Positions 10,801 to 20,502 are shown, counted from the first letter of the stretch. The stretch: 64,000 nt of DNA from Prionace glauca (GCA_037974335.1 CM075728.1:112277476-112341475); one strand, 5' to 3'. The notes: generated by a model not told the origin, from the sequence alone. Translations and numbers: made by a program.

Positions 10801-11999
10801 ACCCCCATCTTTCCTTAAATAAGGAACCCAAAACTGCACAGTAATTGAGATGTGGAATGAGGTTTTCCCAGAAATTGGCAAAGGCTTTTAGCAGACATGT
10901 TTTAATGAGTTATTCTTATCCAATGGACATGCAGGTGTGTCTCCACCCACTCGTGCTGGCCGTACATGGAGAGGGATCAGACTTCATCAAGCTTACAGCT
11001 TGAGGTTCCTTTCTGTGGAGAGAGAAACAAAGTTAACCTTCCTATTTTTATTCACAGATGTTGCCAGACCTGTTAAGTTTACCCAGTATTTTCTGTTTTA
11101 TATCCTGTGTGTACTATGTCCTTTGTACCTATGATCTTTGTCTGGGATGGTGATAGTGTGATCTGATTAAAATACTGTAAAGTTTCATTATTACTTGCTT
11201 GGATTTATGTTCTGCTGTTATAGCAGTATATGAGCTTTGTAGATTTCAGTTTTGAATTTGCTCGGTTTGTTCACAGTCGAGTCCACTCAGACTCTGCTCT
11301 CTTTCAACTTCATCCTTTATGATTTCAACATTGTCCAATTAGAACATTTATGTTTATTTTTCCTTCCTATATATTGCATGTTAACTGGATAATCCTCAAG
11401 CTTGCCCGTAATGATCAATTGCATGCTTTTACAAACCATTAAGTTTGGATTGATGGGCCTGCAGTTTTCTATTATTGTTTCATGACCCTTTCTGGTTATT
11501 GCAGGCACCAGATTATTTTGTTTCAATCTTTTGGTAACCTCTGTAATCCTATGGACTCCATCATGATGATTACAATTATCTTACGAAACTGCTCCCTAAT
11601 CTCCCTGAGCACTCTGAGATAAATATCACTTACCCCTTTTGACTTATTTACTTTAAGCACTTTTAACATTTCTAGGACATCCATCTGATTTTTACCTCCT
11701 TCATTTGAAATGTCCATCTTTGGGGAATGCAAGTTACTTATGCCTTCCCTCGTGAATACTTGAAGTAGTCTTCTATAATTTCCATTTTAATTCTCCTGCT
11801 TGGTCTTTATTCAAATTGTCCTGAGGAACTGAATGTTAAAACCAATTCTGCTTGAGCACTCTTAAATATTATCGTTTTCTTTATGCTTTAAATCAATTAA
11901 AATATCTTTGTTTTTATGTTTTTAAATTCTACAGAATCACGTAATCATTCATATGTTATTGCAGCTGTAATCGGTGTTATGCTATTATGTGTAACATAA
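4517..11999 (+). CDS. NCR3LG1: B7-H6-like Ig-superfamily gene A, 3' part (V, C1 and anchor exons)
   Basis: Exons 4517-4855, 7813-8133 and 11935-11999 are joined in phase 1. They encode a V-type Ig domain, a C1-type Ig domain and a membrane anchor, the architecture of B7 proteins. Human B7-H6 is a cell-surface ligand that triggers NK cells through NKp30. The specific resemblance to it (from memory) lies in the V domain: an F-G step, then H-E, then RPGA, then GD-S-L-LP-QL, G-Y-C and a TP-A after the second cysteine. The signal exon is not in the window. By the spacing of gene B it should lie about 5.3 kb before base 1. Other V-C1 B7 members or a tapasin relative are possible but fit less well. 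Confidence 0.72.
4856..5569. other. Intron sequence with nothing recognised
   Basis: This is the first part of the intron between V and C1. Short frames at 4982-5185 have no family features. The unit 2 equivalent is 36947-37660. Confidence 0.5.
5570..7150. repeat. Two diverged direct copies of a ~0.8 kb G-rich repeat
   Basis: Copies at about 5570-6375 and 6376-7150 share, in order, a gcgatc/gtgatc-cgc start, a 'tttaaattga' stretch before 'ccaacttta', long G-rich ctgccactctg blocks and a final 'gggggc-cctga' plus 'gaataaaaatgg'. The outer ends TTTTACCAT (5572) and its complement in 'aaaatggtaaaat' (7135) look like short inverted termini, so this may be a pair of non-autonomous DNA elements. 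Several 60-150 codon frames here are G-rich noise. A related piece occurs at 31490-32091. The unit 2 copy is at 37661-39241. Confidence 0.6.
7330..7662 (-). mobile_element. CR1 LINE 3' end
   Basis: The minus strand matches the 3' end of the CR1 at 20684-23035 closely, including 'agagaaggg', 'gatcagccatgatcttattg' and the aagaacataagaatataag terminal repeats at 7326. It is inserted in the intron just before the C1 exon. The unit 2 copy is at 39421-39753. Confidence 0.88.
7813..8133 (+). CDS. C1-type Ig exon, gene A
   Basis: The acceptor TTTCCACACAG precedes 7813 and the strong donor ACAG/GTGAGT follows 8133. The exon is 321 nt and phase 1 at both ends. It encodes AQPNVQL at the start, the C1 signature [18 protein letters not shown] (first cysteine, GFYP turn and core tryptophan) and [13 protein letters not shown] with the second cysteine. 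NGS and NVS are potential N-glycosylation sites. The GFYP turn is the classic mark of C1 domains in B7, MHC and tapasin families. It lies 2957 bp after the V exon, with a CR1 3' end and a direct repeat pair in the intron. Confidence 0.87.
8345..8707 (+). mobile_element. HE1-like tRNA-headed SINE
   Basis: The head has an A-box-like 'ctggtataatagc' and a B-box-like 'ggttcagatcc'. The body has 'ggcagatgatggaatt' and 'gactccagagccacagcaat', and the tail 'ggatgggcaatgaatgttgg' ends in an A-rich aataaaaaaag. The tail matches the 3' end of the HER1-like LINE beside it. HE1 SINEs are known from elasmobranchs. The family name is from memory. The unit 2 copy is at 40436-40798. Confidence 0.75.
9034..9092. 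mobile_element. 59-bp hAT-type mini-transposon
   Basis: The ends are CAGGGGTCTTCAAACT and AGTTTGGAGACCGCTG, a 16-bp terminal inverted repeat with two mismatches. The flanks ttatagat (9026-9033) and ttctagat (9093-9100) match in 7 of 8 bases, as an 8-bp hAT target duplication should. The 'CCGCGGGCCACAT' inside is typical of Charlie-like hAT termini. The unit 2 copy is at 41125-41183. Confidence 0.8.
9264..9621 (+). mobile_element. tRNA-headed elasmobranch-type SINE
   Basis: The start 'ggcacaatggttaacattgc' is A-box-like. It is followed by 'gtgtggagtttgtatgttct', 'cacagtccaaagatg', 'taaattgcccttagtgt' and an end in 'gcagattcaatgggcc' and 'catagggtttctatggttct'. It splits the HER1-like LINE. 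Related copies lie at 17900-18155, 19366-19668 and, reversed, 15872-16107. The unit 2 copy is at 41355-41712. Confidence 0.85.
10165..10480 (-). mobile_element. CR1-like LINE 3' ORF fragment
   Basis: The minus frame gives [20 protein letters not shown], then a [15 protein letters not shown]-type stretch, the CR1 C-terminal region. It abuts the 5' side of the HER1-like LINE. The unit 2 copy is at 42256-42571. Confidence 0.75.
10481..10974. other. Unassigned, probably repeat-derived sequence
   Basis: A minus frame (10645-10881) reads [20 protein letters not shown] with no family that I recognise. The part near 10803-10860 resembles a CR1 RT fragment (minus). The unit 2 equivalent is 42572-43065. 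Confidence 0.35.
10975..11115 (+). mobile_element. Penelope-like 3' terminal fragment
   Basis: 'gaaacaaagttaacctt' followed by 'cacagatgttgccagacctg' and 'ccagtattttctgtttta' matches the terminal segment found at both ends of the element at 26943-28140. The unit 2 copy is at 43066-43206. Confidence 0.55.
11290..11800 (-). mobile_element. Degenerate CR1-like RT fragment
   Basis: Minus frames read [20 protein letters not shown] with [10 protein letters not shown] after it, then [11 protein letters not shown] and [16 protein letters not shown], equivalent to the fingers region of CR1 reverse transcriptase, in broken frames. It lies in the intron just before the anchor exon. The unit 2 copy is at 43381-43891. 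Confidence 0.7.
11935..11999 (+). CDS. Membrane-anchor exon with stop, gene A
   Basis: After the acceptor TTTAAATTCTACAG, phase 1 reading gives [21 protein letters not shown] and then TAA. This is a short extracellular stalk with an N-glycosylation site (NHS) followed by about 15 hydrophobic residues and no cytoplasmic tail. The phase matches the C1 donor exactly. The hydrophobic run is short for a membrane span. A weak donor (TTATGT/GTAACA) just before the stop could lead to a further exon that I cannot identify. A 10-bp direct repeat overlaps the stop region, and a degraded LINE starts about 40 bp downstream. Confidence 0.62.
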
Positions 12000-12039
12000 T
12001 ATGTGTAACAGAACATTTGCTGTTCTATTTTGGCTCCCA

Positions 12040-12330
12040 ATCAAGCAATTTCTTGATTTTATAATTCTCATTCTTGTGTTCAAATCCCTCCTTTGCCTCA
12101 CCCCTTTGTAATCTACACCAATCACACAATCCTCCAAGATATCTGTGCTCCTCTAAATCTGGCCCTCAGTCATAGTCTTGCCTTCAGCTATCTTGGTTCC
12201 AAGCTCTAGAATTCCCCTCTTCCCGTCTACCTCAGTTTCAACCTTTAAATTTCTACCTTAAAACCCATCTCCTTGACCAAGCTTTTGATCATCTGACCTA
12301 ATATCTCCTTGTGGTTTGCTGTCAAATTTT
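12040..12330 (+). mobile_element. L2-like LINE, RT C-terminal fragment
   Basis: The plus strand carries a decayed copy of the LINE end with 'ttcaaatccctcctttgcct', 'ccaagctctagaattcc', 'aaaacccatctccttgacc' and 'ccttgtggttt'. It begins about 40 bp after the anchor-exon stop. The unit 2 copy is at 44131-44421. Confidence 0.55.
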
Positions 12331-12425
12331 AAAAATTCATTTATAGGATTTGGGTGTTGCTGGCTAGACCAGCATTAATTGCCCATTTCTAATTGCCCTT
12401 GAGAAAGCTGTGCACAGCTCATTGC
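12331..12425 (-). mobile_element. HER1/HE1 tail fragment
   Basis: 'ggatttgggtgttgctggct' with 'ttgcccatttctaattgccc' is the reverse of the tail shared by the HE1-like SINE and the HER1-like LINE. The unit 2 copy is at 44422-44516. Confidence 0.6.
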
Positions 12426-12848
12426 AACATGGGCCAATCTGCAACTCAACAAACAGTAGTCTTAAATTGAGCTATCATATCCATACTTTTAAAACAAACA
12501 GGATTATTCATCTATTGAGCTTCCACACATCATTGTTATGAAATGCCTCACAATACTGAACTTCACCCTTTTTCTTTTGACCTCTCGTTTTCAAAATGAA
12601 AAGGACTTATGAATTGTCAACAAACATTATCAACAGTTCATTATAACACTCAGTTATGGATTGTTAATTGGATTAGCAATTGGGTCAGATGCACATTACA
12701 TATGTTTCCTCCAGCAATGCTATAACTAATCATTTATGTCTCCTTTTACCAGAATGTTCCCTACTCGGTGTGATTCAGAATGGGAATTACAATATTCTTG
12801 CATTATGTTAGACTGTATGGGTGAACCTTCCAATGCTTTACACTATTT
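12426..12848. other. Spacer with nothing recognised
   Basis: AT-rich with no open coding stretch. 'cttttaccagaatgttccc' near 12745 resembles a motif in the G-rich repeat at 5750. The unit 2 equivalent is 44517-44939. Confidence 0.4.
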
Positions 12849-13245
12849 CTAGCAGTAGCTGCTAAGTGGAGCTGAGGTAAGCACACTCTCACGGTTTTCT
12901 TTTAGACAGATTACACATTGGATACAAATTTTGGCTATCAAAAAGTCTAAAGAGAGCAACAATCTAATCCGGCTAGCCATCATCGCACAGGATAATTTTG
13001 ACATTATTTCTGAATCAAGCTTGCAATGTGAATAAATGGCTAGGGCCCTATTTATACAATTGCTGATAATGTGAATCGTGCAGGTTGTGGAGTTATGGGA
13101 GTGCCAATGTGTATATTGACCTGTGAATTTAGGTTTGTGTTGGAGAGCAATGGAAAACTCAGTAACAGATTTCTCAACTAGTATGTTGAGGAAAGGGAGT
13201 GTGTTAGACTGTTTCATCTCAAAAGTGAACTTGAACACACATAGT
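12849..13245 (-). mobile_element. Penelope-like reverse transcriptase fragment
   Basis: A 129-codon minus frame begins FKFTFEMKQSNTLPFLNILV and continues with KPKFTGQYTHWHS, matching the Penelope-like RT stretch that reads LPFLD-LVE-and-KPTFTG-YT-W in other elements. It is a fragment of an old copy. The unit 2 copy is at 44940-45336. Confidence 0.75.
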
Positions 13246-13249
13246 AGGG

Positions 13250-13560
13250 AAACTAATGAAAAAAATTCTGAGGGACAGAATTAATCTTCACTTGGGGAGG
13301 CAAGGATTAATCAACAATAATCAGCATGGTTTTGTTAAAGGCAGATTTTACTAATTTGATTTAATTTTTCGAGGAGGTATGTAGATGAGAGTGCAGTTCA
13401 TGTAGCCTGCATGGACTTTTGTCAAGGCCCCACATGGGATGCTGACAAAAAAGATAAAGAACCAATGGGATTCAGGGCAACTTGACAAACTGGATCCAAA
13501 TTGGCTTTGTGGCAGGATGGTGACGGTCGAAGGTTGTTTTTGTGACTGGAAGCCTGTGTC
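13250..13560 (+). mobile_element. CR1-like RT palm fragment
   Basis: The plus strand reads INLHLGRQGLINNNQHGFVK, then a relic of the [15 protein letters not shown] block and 'CFCDWKPVSSG', the CR1 palm order, with broken frames. An HE1-like piece cuts it off at 13565. The unit 2 copy is at 45341-45651. Confidence 0.72.
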
Positions 13561-13564
13561 CAGT

Positions 13565-13690
13565 GGCTTTTTTTAAATTTTTGGGCCAAAGGCCAGTAGT
13601 TATTGCCCATCCCCAGCAGCTGAGAATCAACCATTTTGCTATGGTTTTGGAGTCACATGTAGGGCTGACCAGGTAAGGACAGCAGATTGG
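13565..13690 (-). mobile_element. HE1-like SINE fragment
   Basis: 'ttattgcccatccccagcag', 'gagaatcaaccattttgc' and 'ggagtcacatgtagggctga' are the reverse of the HE1-like body and tail at 8345-8707. The unit 2 copy is at 45656-45781. Confidence 0.7.
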
Positions 13691-15871
13691 GGAGGGCTGA
13701 GGGGGAGAGGGCTGAGTGGGAATTGTGGTGGGTTGGAATGGATAACCCTCATTTCTGCATGGTGTCGGGGGGAGGAAACACCTCCCTGTTGAATGGTTGG
13801 TGATGCTCCCCTGGTCTGTGGGAAGTGGGGAGGGGCAATTCTTTTGTGCCGAGGCGTGCATGTCTCTGCTTGTGGAGATTGTGTTGCTCTTTTAACTGGC
13901 AGGGTCTAGGAATGGCAAGGGCTCATTATCTGGAGAGAGAATGGGTTAATGATATTAAACCTATTCAAATTCATGTAAAACAGGTTCATGCGCGTGAACT
14001 TCATGACATCACCGGCGAGGTGGTGGGAAAATTCGACTTTGCAATCTCGCCGTCAAGATCTGTGACTTCTGGATCTTGAGCCCTCGCCAGCATTCACGCG
14101 GACAATGAATGTGGACTCAAGATCGCCCCCGGCAGTAGCCACAGACAAAAGCCCTTGGAAATAAAGAATGGATGCAATGTATCAGGCGGGCTACAGCTAC
14201 TGTAAAGAGATTGTAAGGAAGTTTCCAGCAGAGGAAACAGGCTGAAAGCTGAGCTCTCTTCTTTTTCATTTGGAATAATTGTGCTATTCAGTTCAGAAGC
14301 CAGCTCTACTAGGAATCTACCAGTGAACTAATAACTGCAACATCTTTTATATCTGGCCACTATGAAACCAGCTAATCCAAATTGGCCACAATATTTAAAA
14401 ATATATGCTTAACCATATATACTTCTAAGATTTTTTATTGGACTCTAACTTATCTTACTTTTATGTGAGATGTCATGATTTTGTTTGTTTTTTTCTCTTT
14501 GGTTAATGTTAATAAATTTGCTCTTTCTTTAATTCAAGAAATTATCCTCATTGTTCATAAATAGTTAAATACCCCTGGATTCGGAAAAGGTATTCATTCC
14601 TGAAAAAGAAGTTTAAATCTTTGTTGTGACCAACCAAAGAGATTGAATAGATGGGAGGTCAGTTTACCCCTTCTCACCTGGTCATAGCATGTCCCAATCT
14701 GAGAAATGAAGCTTTCTTTTGCACTTACGTGACGTTTTTCTGTTGACACAAGTGCTATTTAAATGAAATTGCAAATAATTCCTTTCGCTCAGTGCAGTAC
14801 TCAGTAAATGTATGAACTGGTGAGACAGGCCCTAAGTTTGACCCTTGGTCTCTACTGAAGTATTAGGTGATGGCAGCATGTCTATTTTCTGTTTTTATTG
14901 CTGCACTTCCCCACCCCTCAGGATGTCTGTCCAGGAGGGTAAACCCAGAAATCATACTGCAAGTGTTCCCCAATGAGGGCATTCTACAGCCACCCTGATT
15001 GTCTACATGAGTGCCGTAGAGCTCAGGCCAAACTGCCACATGCTGCTGGCAATGGCCAGGAATGCATAGCTGGATGGGAGGGTTTCCCTCCACTGAAATG
15101 TGCCAGCTCAAAGATTTGAATGTATTTCATTCAGAGAGAGAAGTCAGGATGAACAACCTGAGGGTGAAGGCTAATATCTGACTCCCCACTGGGCTACAAG
15201 TCAGAGATCATGCACTCACAGTCTTGTTGCATTAAGAATAATAGCATGACAGCTTTGTTCTGTGGCACTCAGACGTTCCAGGTGTCTCTGAAGATCACCA
15301 CAGGCAGCTGGGATGACCTGTGGGAGACACGAGGTACCTTCTGAGGTCATTGCTGATGACGGTGGTGTGGAGGTCTGAGACTGAGGCAGACACCCGTTAC
15401 AATGAGGCTCAGACTACCATCCGATCTGTCCCTGAATAGTGCACTGGCCTGCTCAAGCTGCGGTTCTGCTGCCTGGCCGCTTTGGCGTTCCTCTTCAGTG
15501 CAGCGCACAGAGGGTCTCCCAGATGATGTTGGTCTGCTCTGCCTTTTTCAGCAGCGGGTAACATTTTGGAGGAGAAGGACGATGTGTATTCCTCTGGGGA
15601 AGAGGAGGCAGACCCAGGAGAGAGTGGAGTGAGAACCAATGGAGGACAGGCAGCAGAAAAAGTTACCTTTGTTTCTAATCCCTGATGATGATCAAATGCC
15701 ATACAGAATTAGAGTTGATTATCCAAGAAAGCCATTGGCTGGAGTTCTTTTGGTTCCGCTGCATTGAATGGAGTTTTGGCTGAGTGTCAAATTCTGCATT
15801 CTCGTCGGCAACAGTGGCAGGGTAAATGAGATCGGAAAATTCCAGCCATAATGCGCACTGCATGCAATTTT
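13691..15871. other. 2.2 kb spacer, no gene recognised
   Basis: It contains a G-rich block (13690-13850), a 'catgcgcgtgaacttcatga' CpG-bearing block (13980-14130) and an AT-rich middle. Bases 15360-15700 have 60-97 codon frames on both strands without recognisable domains. None has splice-flanked coding character. The middle part could be an old retroelement end, but I cannot support a family. The unit 2 equivalent is 45782-47962. Confidence 0.4.
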
Positions 15872-16107
15872 AGAACCACAGAACCACAGAATCTCTGCAG
15901 AGCGAAAGAGGCCATTTGGCCCACTGAGTCTGCACTGACCTACCCAGATCCCAACCCCCACCCCCCACCCCCCAGCACCCCCCCAACCCCCCAAGCCCTA
16001 TCCCCTAGCCCAGTGCATTTACCATCGCTAATCCATCTAATTTATACATTGTTGAACACTAAGGGACAAAATAAAATGTCCAATCCTCCTTACCTGCACA
16101 TCACTGG
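15872..16107 (-). mobile_element. tRNA-headed SINE, 3' part, reversed
   Basis: This is the reverse of the SINE 3' half: 'gaggccatttggcccactga', a C-rich tract and 'gaacactaagggacaaa'. The C-tract and a direct repeat at its edge differ between the units. The unit 2 copy is at 47963-48188. Confidence 0.8.
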
Positions 16108-16285
16108 ACTTGATCTGCAAGGTAAGGTGTTATTTTTAGTTTGTTTCACCTAGATATCTAATGTACAGTTGAATCTACTGAGAATAACCATTGGTCCTTA
16201 TTGTGTAATCAGACGACATGTAATGGATGCACATAGTGGGTTGGAAGAGATGATTTTATTATTCCCCCCACTGCTCTAGTGTTAG

Positions 16286-17558
16286 AACATAGAACAATAC
16301 AGCGCAGTACAGGCTCTTCGGCCCAAGATGTTGTGCCGACCAGTGGAACCAATCTAATGACCCTCCAACCTAAACTATTCCAATGTTATTCATATGCCTA
16401 TCCACTGACCATTTGAATGCCCTTAAAGTTGGCAAGTCCACAACTGCTGCAGGCAGGGCATTCCACGCCCTTACCACCCTCTGAGTGAAGAACCTACCTC
16501 TGACATCCATCCTATAATTACCTCCTCTTAATTTAAAGCTATGTCCCCTCCTGTCAGCTGTCACCATCCGAGGAAAAAGGCTCTCATTATCCACCCTATC
16601 CAACCCTCTGATCATCTTGTATGCCTCAATTAAGTCACCTTTCAACCTTCTCTATAACGAAAACAACCTCAAGTCCCTCAGCCTTTCCTCATAAGACCTT
16701 CCCAGCATACCAGGCAACATCCTGGTAAAACTCCTCTGCACCCTTTCCAATGCCTCCACATCTTTCTTATAATGCGGCGACAAGAACTGTATGCAATACT
16801 CCACGTGCGGCCGCACCAGAGTTTTGTACAGTTGCAACATGACCTCACAGCTCTGAAATTCAATCCCTCTACCAATAAAAGCAAACACACTGTGTGCCTT
16901 CTTACAACCTTATCAACCTGGGTGTCAACTTTCAGGGGTGTATGCACATGTACACCGAGATCTCTCTGCTCGTCAACACTACCAAGAGTCCTTCCATCAG
17001 CTGTATATTCTGTACTCCTGTTACTCTTACCAAAGTGAATCACCTCACACTTCTCCACATTAAACTCCATCTGCCACCTCTCAACCCAGCTCTGCAGTTT
17101 ATCTATGTCCCTCTGCAAACTGTAACATCCATCCTCACTGTCGACAACTCCTCCGACTTTGGTGTCGTCAGCAAATTTACTAACCCATCCTTATACACCG
17201 TCATCTAGGTCATTATAAAAATGACAAACAGCAGTGGCCCCAAAACAGATCCCTGAGGTACACCACTTGTAACTGAACTCCAGGTTGAATATTTCCCATC
17301 AACTGCCACCCTCTGTCTTCTATCAGTTAGCCAATTCCTGATCCAAACTGCTAAATCACCCTCAATCCCATGCATCTGCATTTTCTGCAGTAGCCTACCA
17401 TGGGGAACCTTATCAAATGCTTTGCTAAAATCCATATACACCGCATCAATTGCCTTACCCTTATCCATCTCTTTGGTCACCTTTTCAAAAAACTCGATAA
17501 GGTTTGTGAGGCACGACCTACCCTTCACAAAACTATGTTGACTATCCCTAATCAATCC
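16286..17558 (-). mobile_element. CR1 LINE, 5'-truncated, with target-site duplication
   Basis: Minus frames carry the RT block with a [10 protein letters not shown] motif, [60 protein letters not shown] and a C-terminal [18 protein letters not shown], split over several frames by indels. The 3' end (gaacatagaac) is at 16286. CTAGTGTTAG flanks both sides (16276-16285 and 17559-17568), a clear 10-bp target duplication. Confidence 0.93.
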
Positions 17559-17739
17559 CTAGTGTTAGATACAGGTATCATACCTCGAGTGCGCTATGAC
17601 TGTAGGGTGAGCTAGAGATGTCCTGGTGTTCTCGTCTACACAATTGGCCCACTTGCACCTTTGAGAGAGGCTCACTCCTGAGAAGACTTTGAACTTGTAA
17701 AAATCAAGGATGGTGCAGTTAACTGCAGGCCTGGTTAGC

Positions 17740-18640
17740 TGCATTCAATTGATTGATTTATCATTGTCACATGTATTGGGATACAGTGAAAAGTATTGTT
17801 TCTTGCATGCTATACAGACTATACTGTTCATAGAGTACATAGGGGAGAAGGAAAGGAAAGGTGTAAAATATAGTGTTGCCTTTGAGGAGAAAGATCAGCT
17901 ATCTGTGTGGAATTTGCACATTTGCCTCGTGTCTGCATGCATTTCTTTTGGGTGCTCCAGTTTCCTCCAACAGTCCAAAGAGGTGTGGGTTAGGTGTACT
18001 GGCCATGCTAAATTGTCTCATAATGTCAGGGGGACTAGCTAGGATAAATGCATGGGGTTATAGGCTTGGGTGGGATTGTAGTCATTGCAGACTTGATGGG
18101 CCAAATGGCTTCCTTCTGCACTGTAGGAATTCTATGATTTTATTCTATGATTCTACGTGATAGAACCATTCAAAAGTCTGATGGTAGCAGGAAAGAGACA
18201 GTTCTTCAGTCAGTTGGCGTGTGTTTTCAGACTTCTGTATGTTTTTCCATTGGAAAAGAGTATGTCTGGGGTGCATGGGGCCCTTGAATATGCTGGCTAC
18301 TTTCCTGAGGCAGTGGGAAGTGTAGATGGAGCCTATGGATGGGAGACACAATGGACTGGACTGCATTCATAACATTTTGTAATTTCTTGTGGTGTCGGTC
18401 AGAGCGGGAGCCATACCAAGCTATATGTCTGGTAAGAATGTTTTCTATGGTGCATCTGTAAAAATTGGTGGAAACCATAGTGGACATGCCAAATTTCCTT
18501 AGCCTTCTGAGAAAGTAGAGGTGTTGGTGGACTTTTTTTAACTATAGCATTCGGGCTTTTGTGAAAAATAGCAGCTAGAAGGTTCCAGGATCTGAAAATC
18601 CAGTGGATCACAGCTAGCACCCTTACCTTGAGGAATCCTG
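17740..18640 (-). mobile_element. Rex1-like LINE 3' part, interrupted by a SINE
   Basis: The minus frame 18227-18487 reads TNFYRCTIENILTRHIAWYG and shows the 'LQ-V-AQSIV' block typical of Rex1/L2-group LINE C-termini. The 3' end runs through 'catgtattgggatacagtga' to about 17745. A SINE at about 17900-18155 splits it, and the LINE resumes with 'ccattcaaaagtctgatgg'. The unit 2 copy is at 49810-50701. Confidence 0.75.
17900..18155 (+). mobile_element. tRNA-type SINE, 3' two-thirds, inside the Rex1-like LINE
   Basis: It runs from 'gtgtggaatttgcacatttg' through 'ccaacagtccaaagaggtg' to 'gatgggccaaatggcttcct' and 'attctatgattttattctat'. The unit 2 copy is at 49970-50225. Confidence 0.82.
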
Positions 18641-19365
18641 TGGATTGCTGTTGGACTCCATTTGGGCTTTCTGAGCTGAGTAGGTTTTCAGTGCAATTTC
18701 TACCATCAGTCTTTTACCAAAAATGTACCTAGATACCTCATGGATGTCATAGCAGCAGGTAACCAATTTCACTGGCCTCAGTTTATGTGAATTTATTACA
18801 CTTATTGGCCCATTGCCAGCCTACCCGTCCCTCGGGCTAAGCTTGGATATACTTGAGCAATGTAAAAGGAGCAAGAAATCATGCCTAAAGGATCTGTGCC
18901 CCTCTTCACCCAACATTTTACTTGGCTAATGGCCCATTCCTGAGGGCAGAGATCTGGAAATCAGTTGCAACATTGATATTTCTCGAAAAATGTATTTAAA
19001 CTTTTACCAAACATGAACTTGGCAGTTAAAGCCCATGGCAGTCATGTATGGGAAATAAATAGTCGTCCAAACTTATTTCCTGGTGGCCATGCCCACAGAA
19101 TGGGAACTATTTAGAATTCTTCATTGGTACTTGATTTCCAATCAGAAAGACTGTAGTGGGGGTGATTGTGAGGGGGTGTGGAGGGGTTGAGGGGTGGGTG
19201 GTGGCGGTGTGGAGAAGCGATTGGTTCAAATAGATAAATATCACATCGGTCAATGTCAGGTGCTGTTTGGGTTTCAGGCATATTGAGAATTTCACTAAAA
19301 GTTCCACGCGGAAATACTCCAATTCTAGTTCTCTTCACCATTAGGATCATAAGAGTCAGCTCTAT
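18641..19365. other. Spacer with no gene recognised
   Basis: Mixed composition with a G-rich tract at 19155-19215. No coding or repeat landmark that I can name. The unit 2 equivalent is 50702-51428. Confidence 0.4.
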
Positions 19366-19668
19366 GGCGCAGCATGGTGGCACAATTTGTACTGCTACCT
19401 CACAGCGCCAAGGACCCAGGTTCGATTCCTGGGTTGGGTCACTGTCTGGGTGGAGTTTGCATGTTTTTCCCCTGTCTGCGTGTTTCCTCCAGGTGCTCTG
19501 GTTTCCTTCCACAGTCTGAAAGGTGCGCTTGTTAGGTGCATTGGCCATTCTGAATTTTTCCTCAGTGTACCTGAACAGGCACCAGAGTATAGCAACTAGG
19601 GGATTTTCATAATAATTTCATTGCAGTGTTAATGTAAGCCTGCTTGTGACTAGTAAATGAACTTTAAA
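19366..19668 (+). mobile_element. tRNA-headed SINE, well preserved head
   Basis: An A-box-like 'catggtggcacaatttgtac' and a clear B-box 'ggttcgattcctgggt' are followed by the 'gtctgcgtgtttcctcc' and 'ttccacagtctgaaagg' body. It ends near 'cattgcagtgttaatgtaag' and 'gtgactagtaaatgaacttt'. The unit 2 copy is at 51427-51729. Confidence 0.88.
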
Positions 19669-19994
19669 CCTTAAAAAACTCCATGACTCTATAACATTCA
19701 AAACAAGCAAAATAAAGTGAGATATATATAGCAGACGCACAGGAAGCAAACAGATGACAGAATCAATGAGGGAAAAGAAAGGAAAATTTAATTTCACGTT
19801 GAATTATTTGTTAATGGAAAAATTCTAAGCTGTTGACTGGATGCATACCTCAGCAAGAGGCCCAAAATCATGAGATGCACCACTAGTTAAAACTGGTTTG
19901 AACTACTTAAAGCCAGCTTGCACTTCTCAGGCAGTGCCCTGTCATTCTGCAATCCTGATCTGGGAAAGAGACAAGGATGGCAAAACATGGGAGT

Positions 19995-20151
19995 AGGTGT
20001 AGCTCCTCCTCCAAGGCTTGATCTAATTTGCATCTTAGCCAAAAGGCCAAGACACTGCTTTAAAAAATTGTTTCAAAAGAACCTGAAATGTAACCTAATG
20101 ACTTCAACCAAGTACAGCATGTCGATACTACACTTGATCTTAGCCAAAAGG
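19995..20151 (-). mobile_element. U2-headed SINE-like element, copy 3 (partial)
   Basis: The minus strand starts inside a U2 snRNA 5' end (CCTTTTGGCTAAGATCAAG, about U2 nt 13 onward, to GTAGTATC). It continues with 'gacatgctgtacttggttg' and a second U2-like stretch 'ggccttttggctaagatgc', then 'ttagatcaagccttggagg'. Copy 2 is joined directly to its U2 head. It looks 3' truncated near 19995. The unit 2 copy is at 52056-52212. Confidence 0.75.
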
Positions 20152-20485
20152 AAACAAACCTTTTTTTTATTTTTAAACTTTATTCCAATCCAATCAAGTC
20201 AAATTAAAGCCAATTCAGAGTCCCAACAAGTTGGGACATTCCCGATCCAAGCTGACAAGACAGGGCTCTCACCTCCTGTCTTGGGCTTGATCCACATGAT
20301 CCAAGCTGACTGGAAAGGGTGTAGCTCCTCCTCCAGGGCTTGATCTAATTTGTATCTTAGCCAATAGGCCCAGATCTCACTTTAAAATATTGCTTCAAAT
20401 GAAGCTGAAATGTAATCTAATGACTTTAACCAAGTACAGCATGTCGATACTACACTTGATCTTAGCCAGGAGGCCGTGAAGCGAT
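20152..20485 (-). mobile_element. U2-headed SINE-like element, copy 2 (near complete)
   Basis: The minus strand begins with 40 nt (20485-20446) that match U2 snRNA nt 1-40 almost base for base (ATCGCTTC, then GGCC, then GGCTAAGATCAAGTGTAG). A unique body follows, then a second U2-like stretch 'ggcctattggctaagat', a 'caagacaggaggtgagagcc' segment and the tail 'ggaataaagtttaaaaat' ending in an A-run. There is no full U2 gene. Its tail abuts the U2 head of copy 3. The unit 2 copy is at 52213-52546. Confidence 0.8.
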
Positions 20486-20502
20486 GCTGGCACTGCTCTT
20501 GA

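Noticed and set aside
14400-14700. An LTR-type retroelement end
   Set aside because: An AATAAA-like signal and flanking AT-rich sequence alone are not enough; no terminal repeat or coding remnant was found.
20446-20485. A functional U2 snRNA gene
   Set aside because: Only the first 40 nt of U2 are present, with no Sm site and none of the downstream U2 stems. The rest is SINE body.
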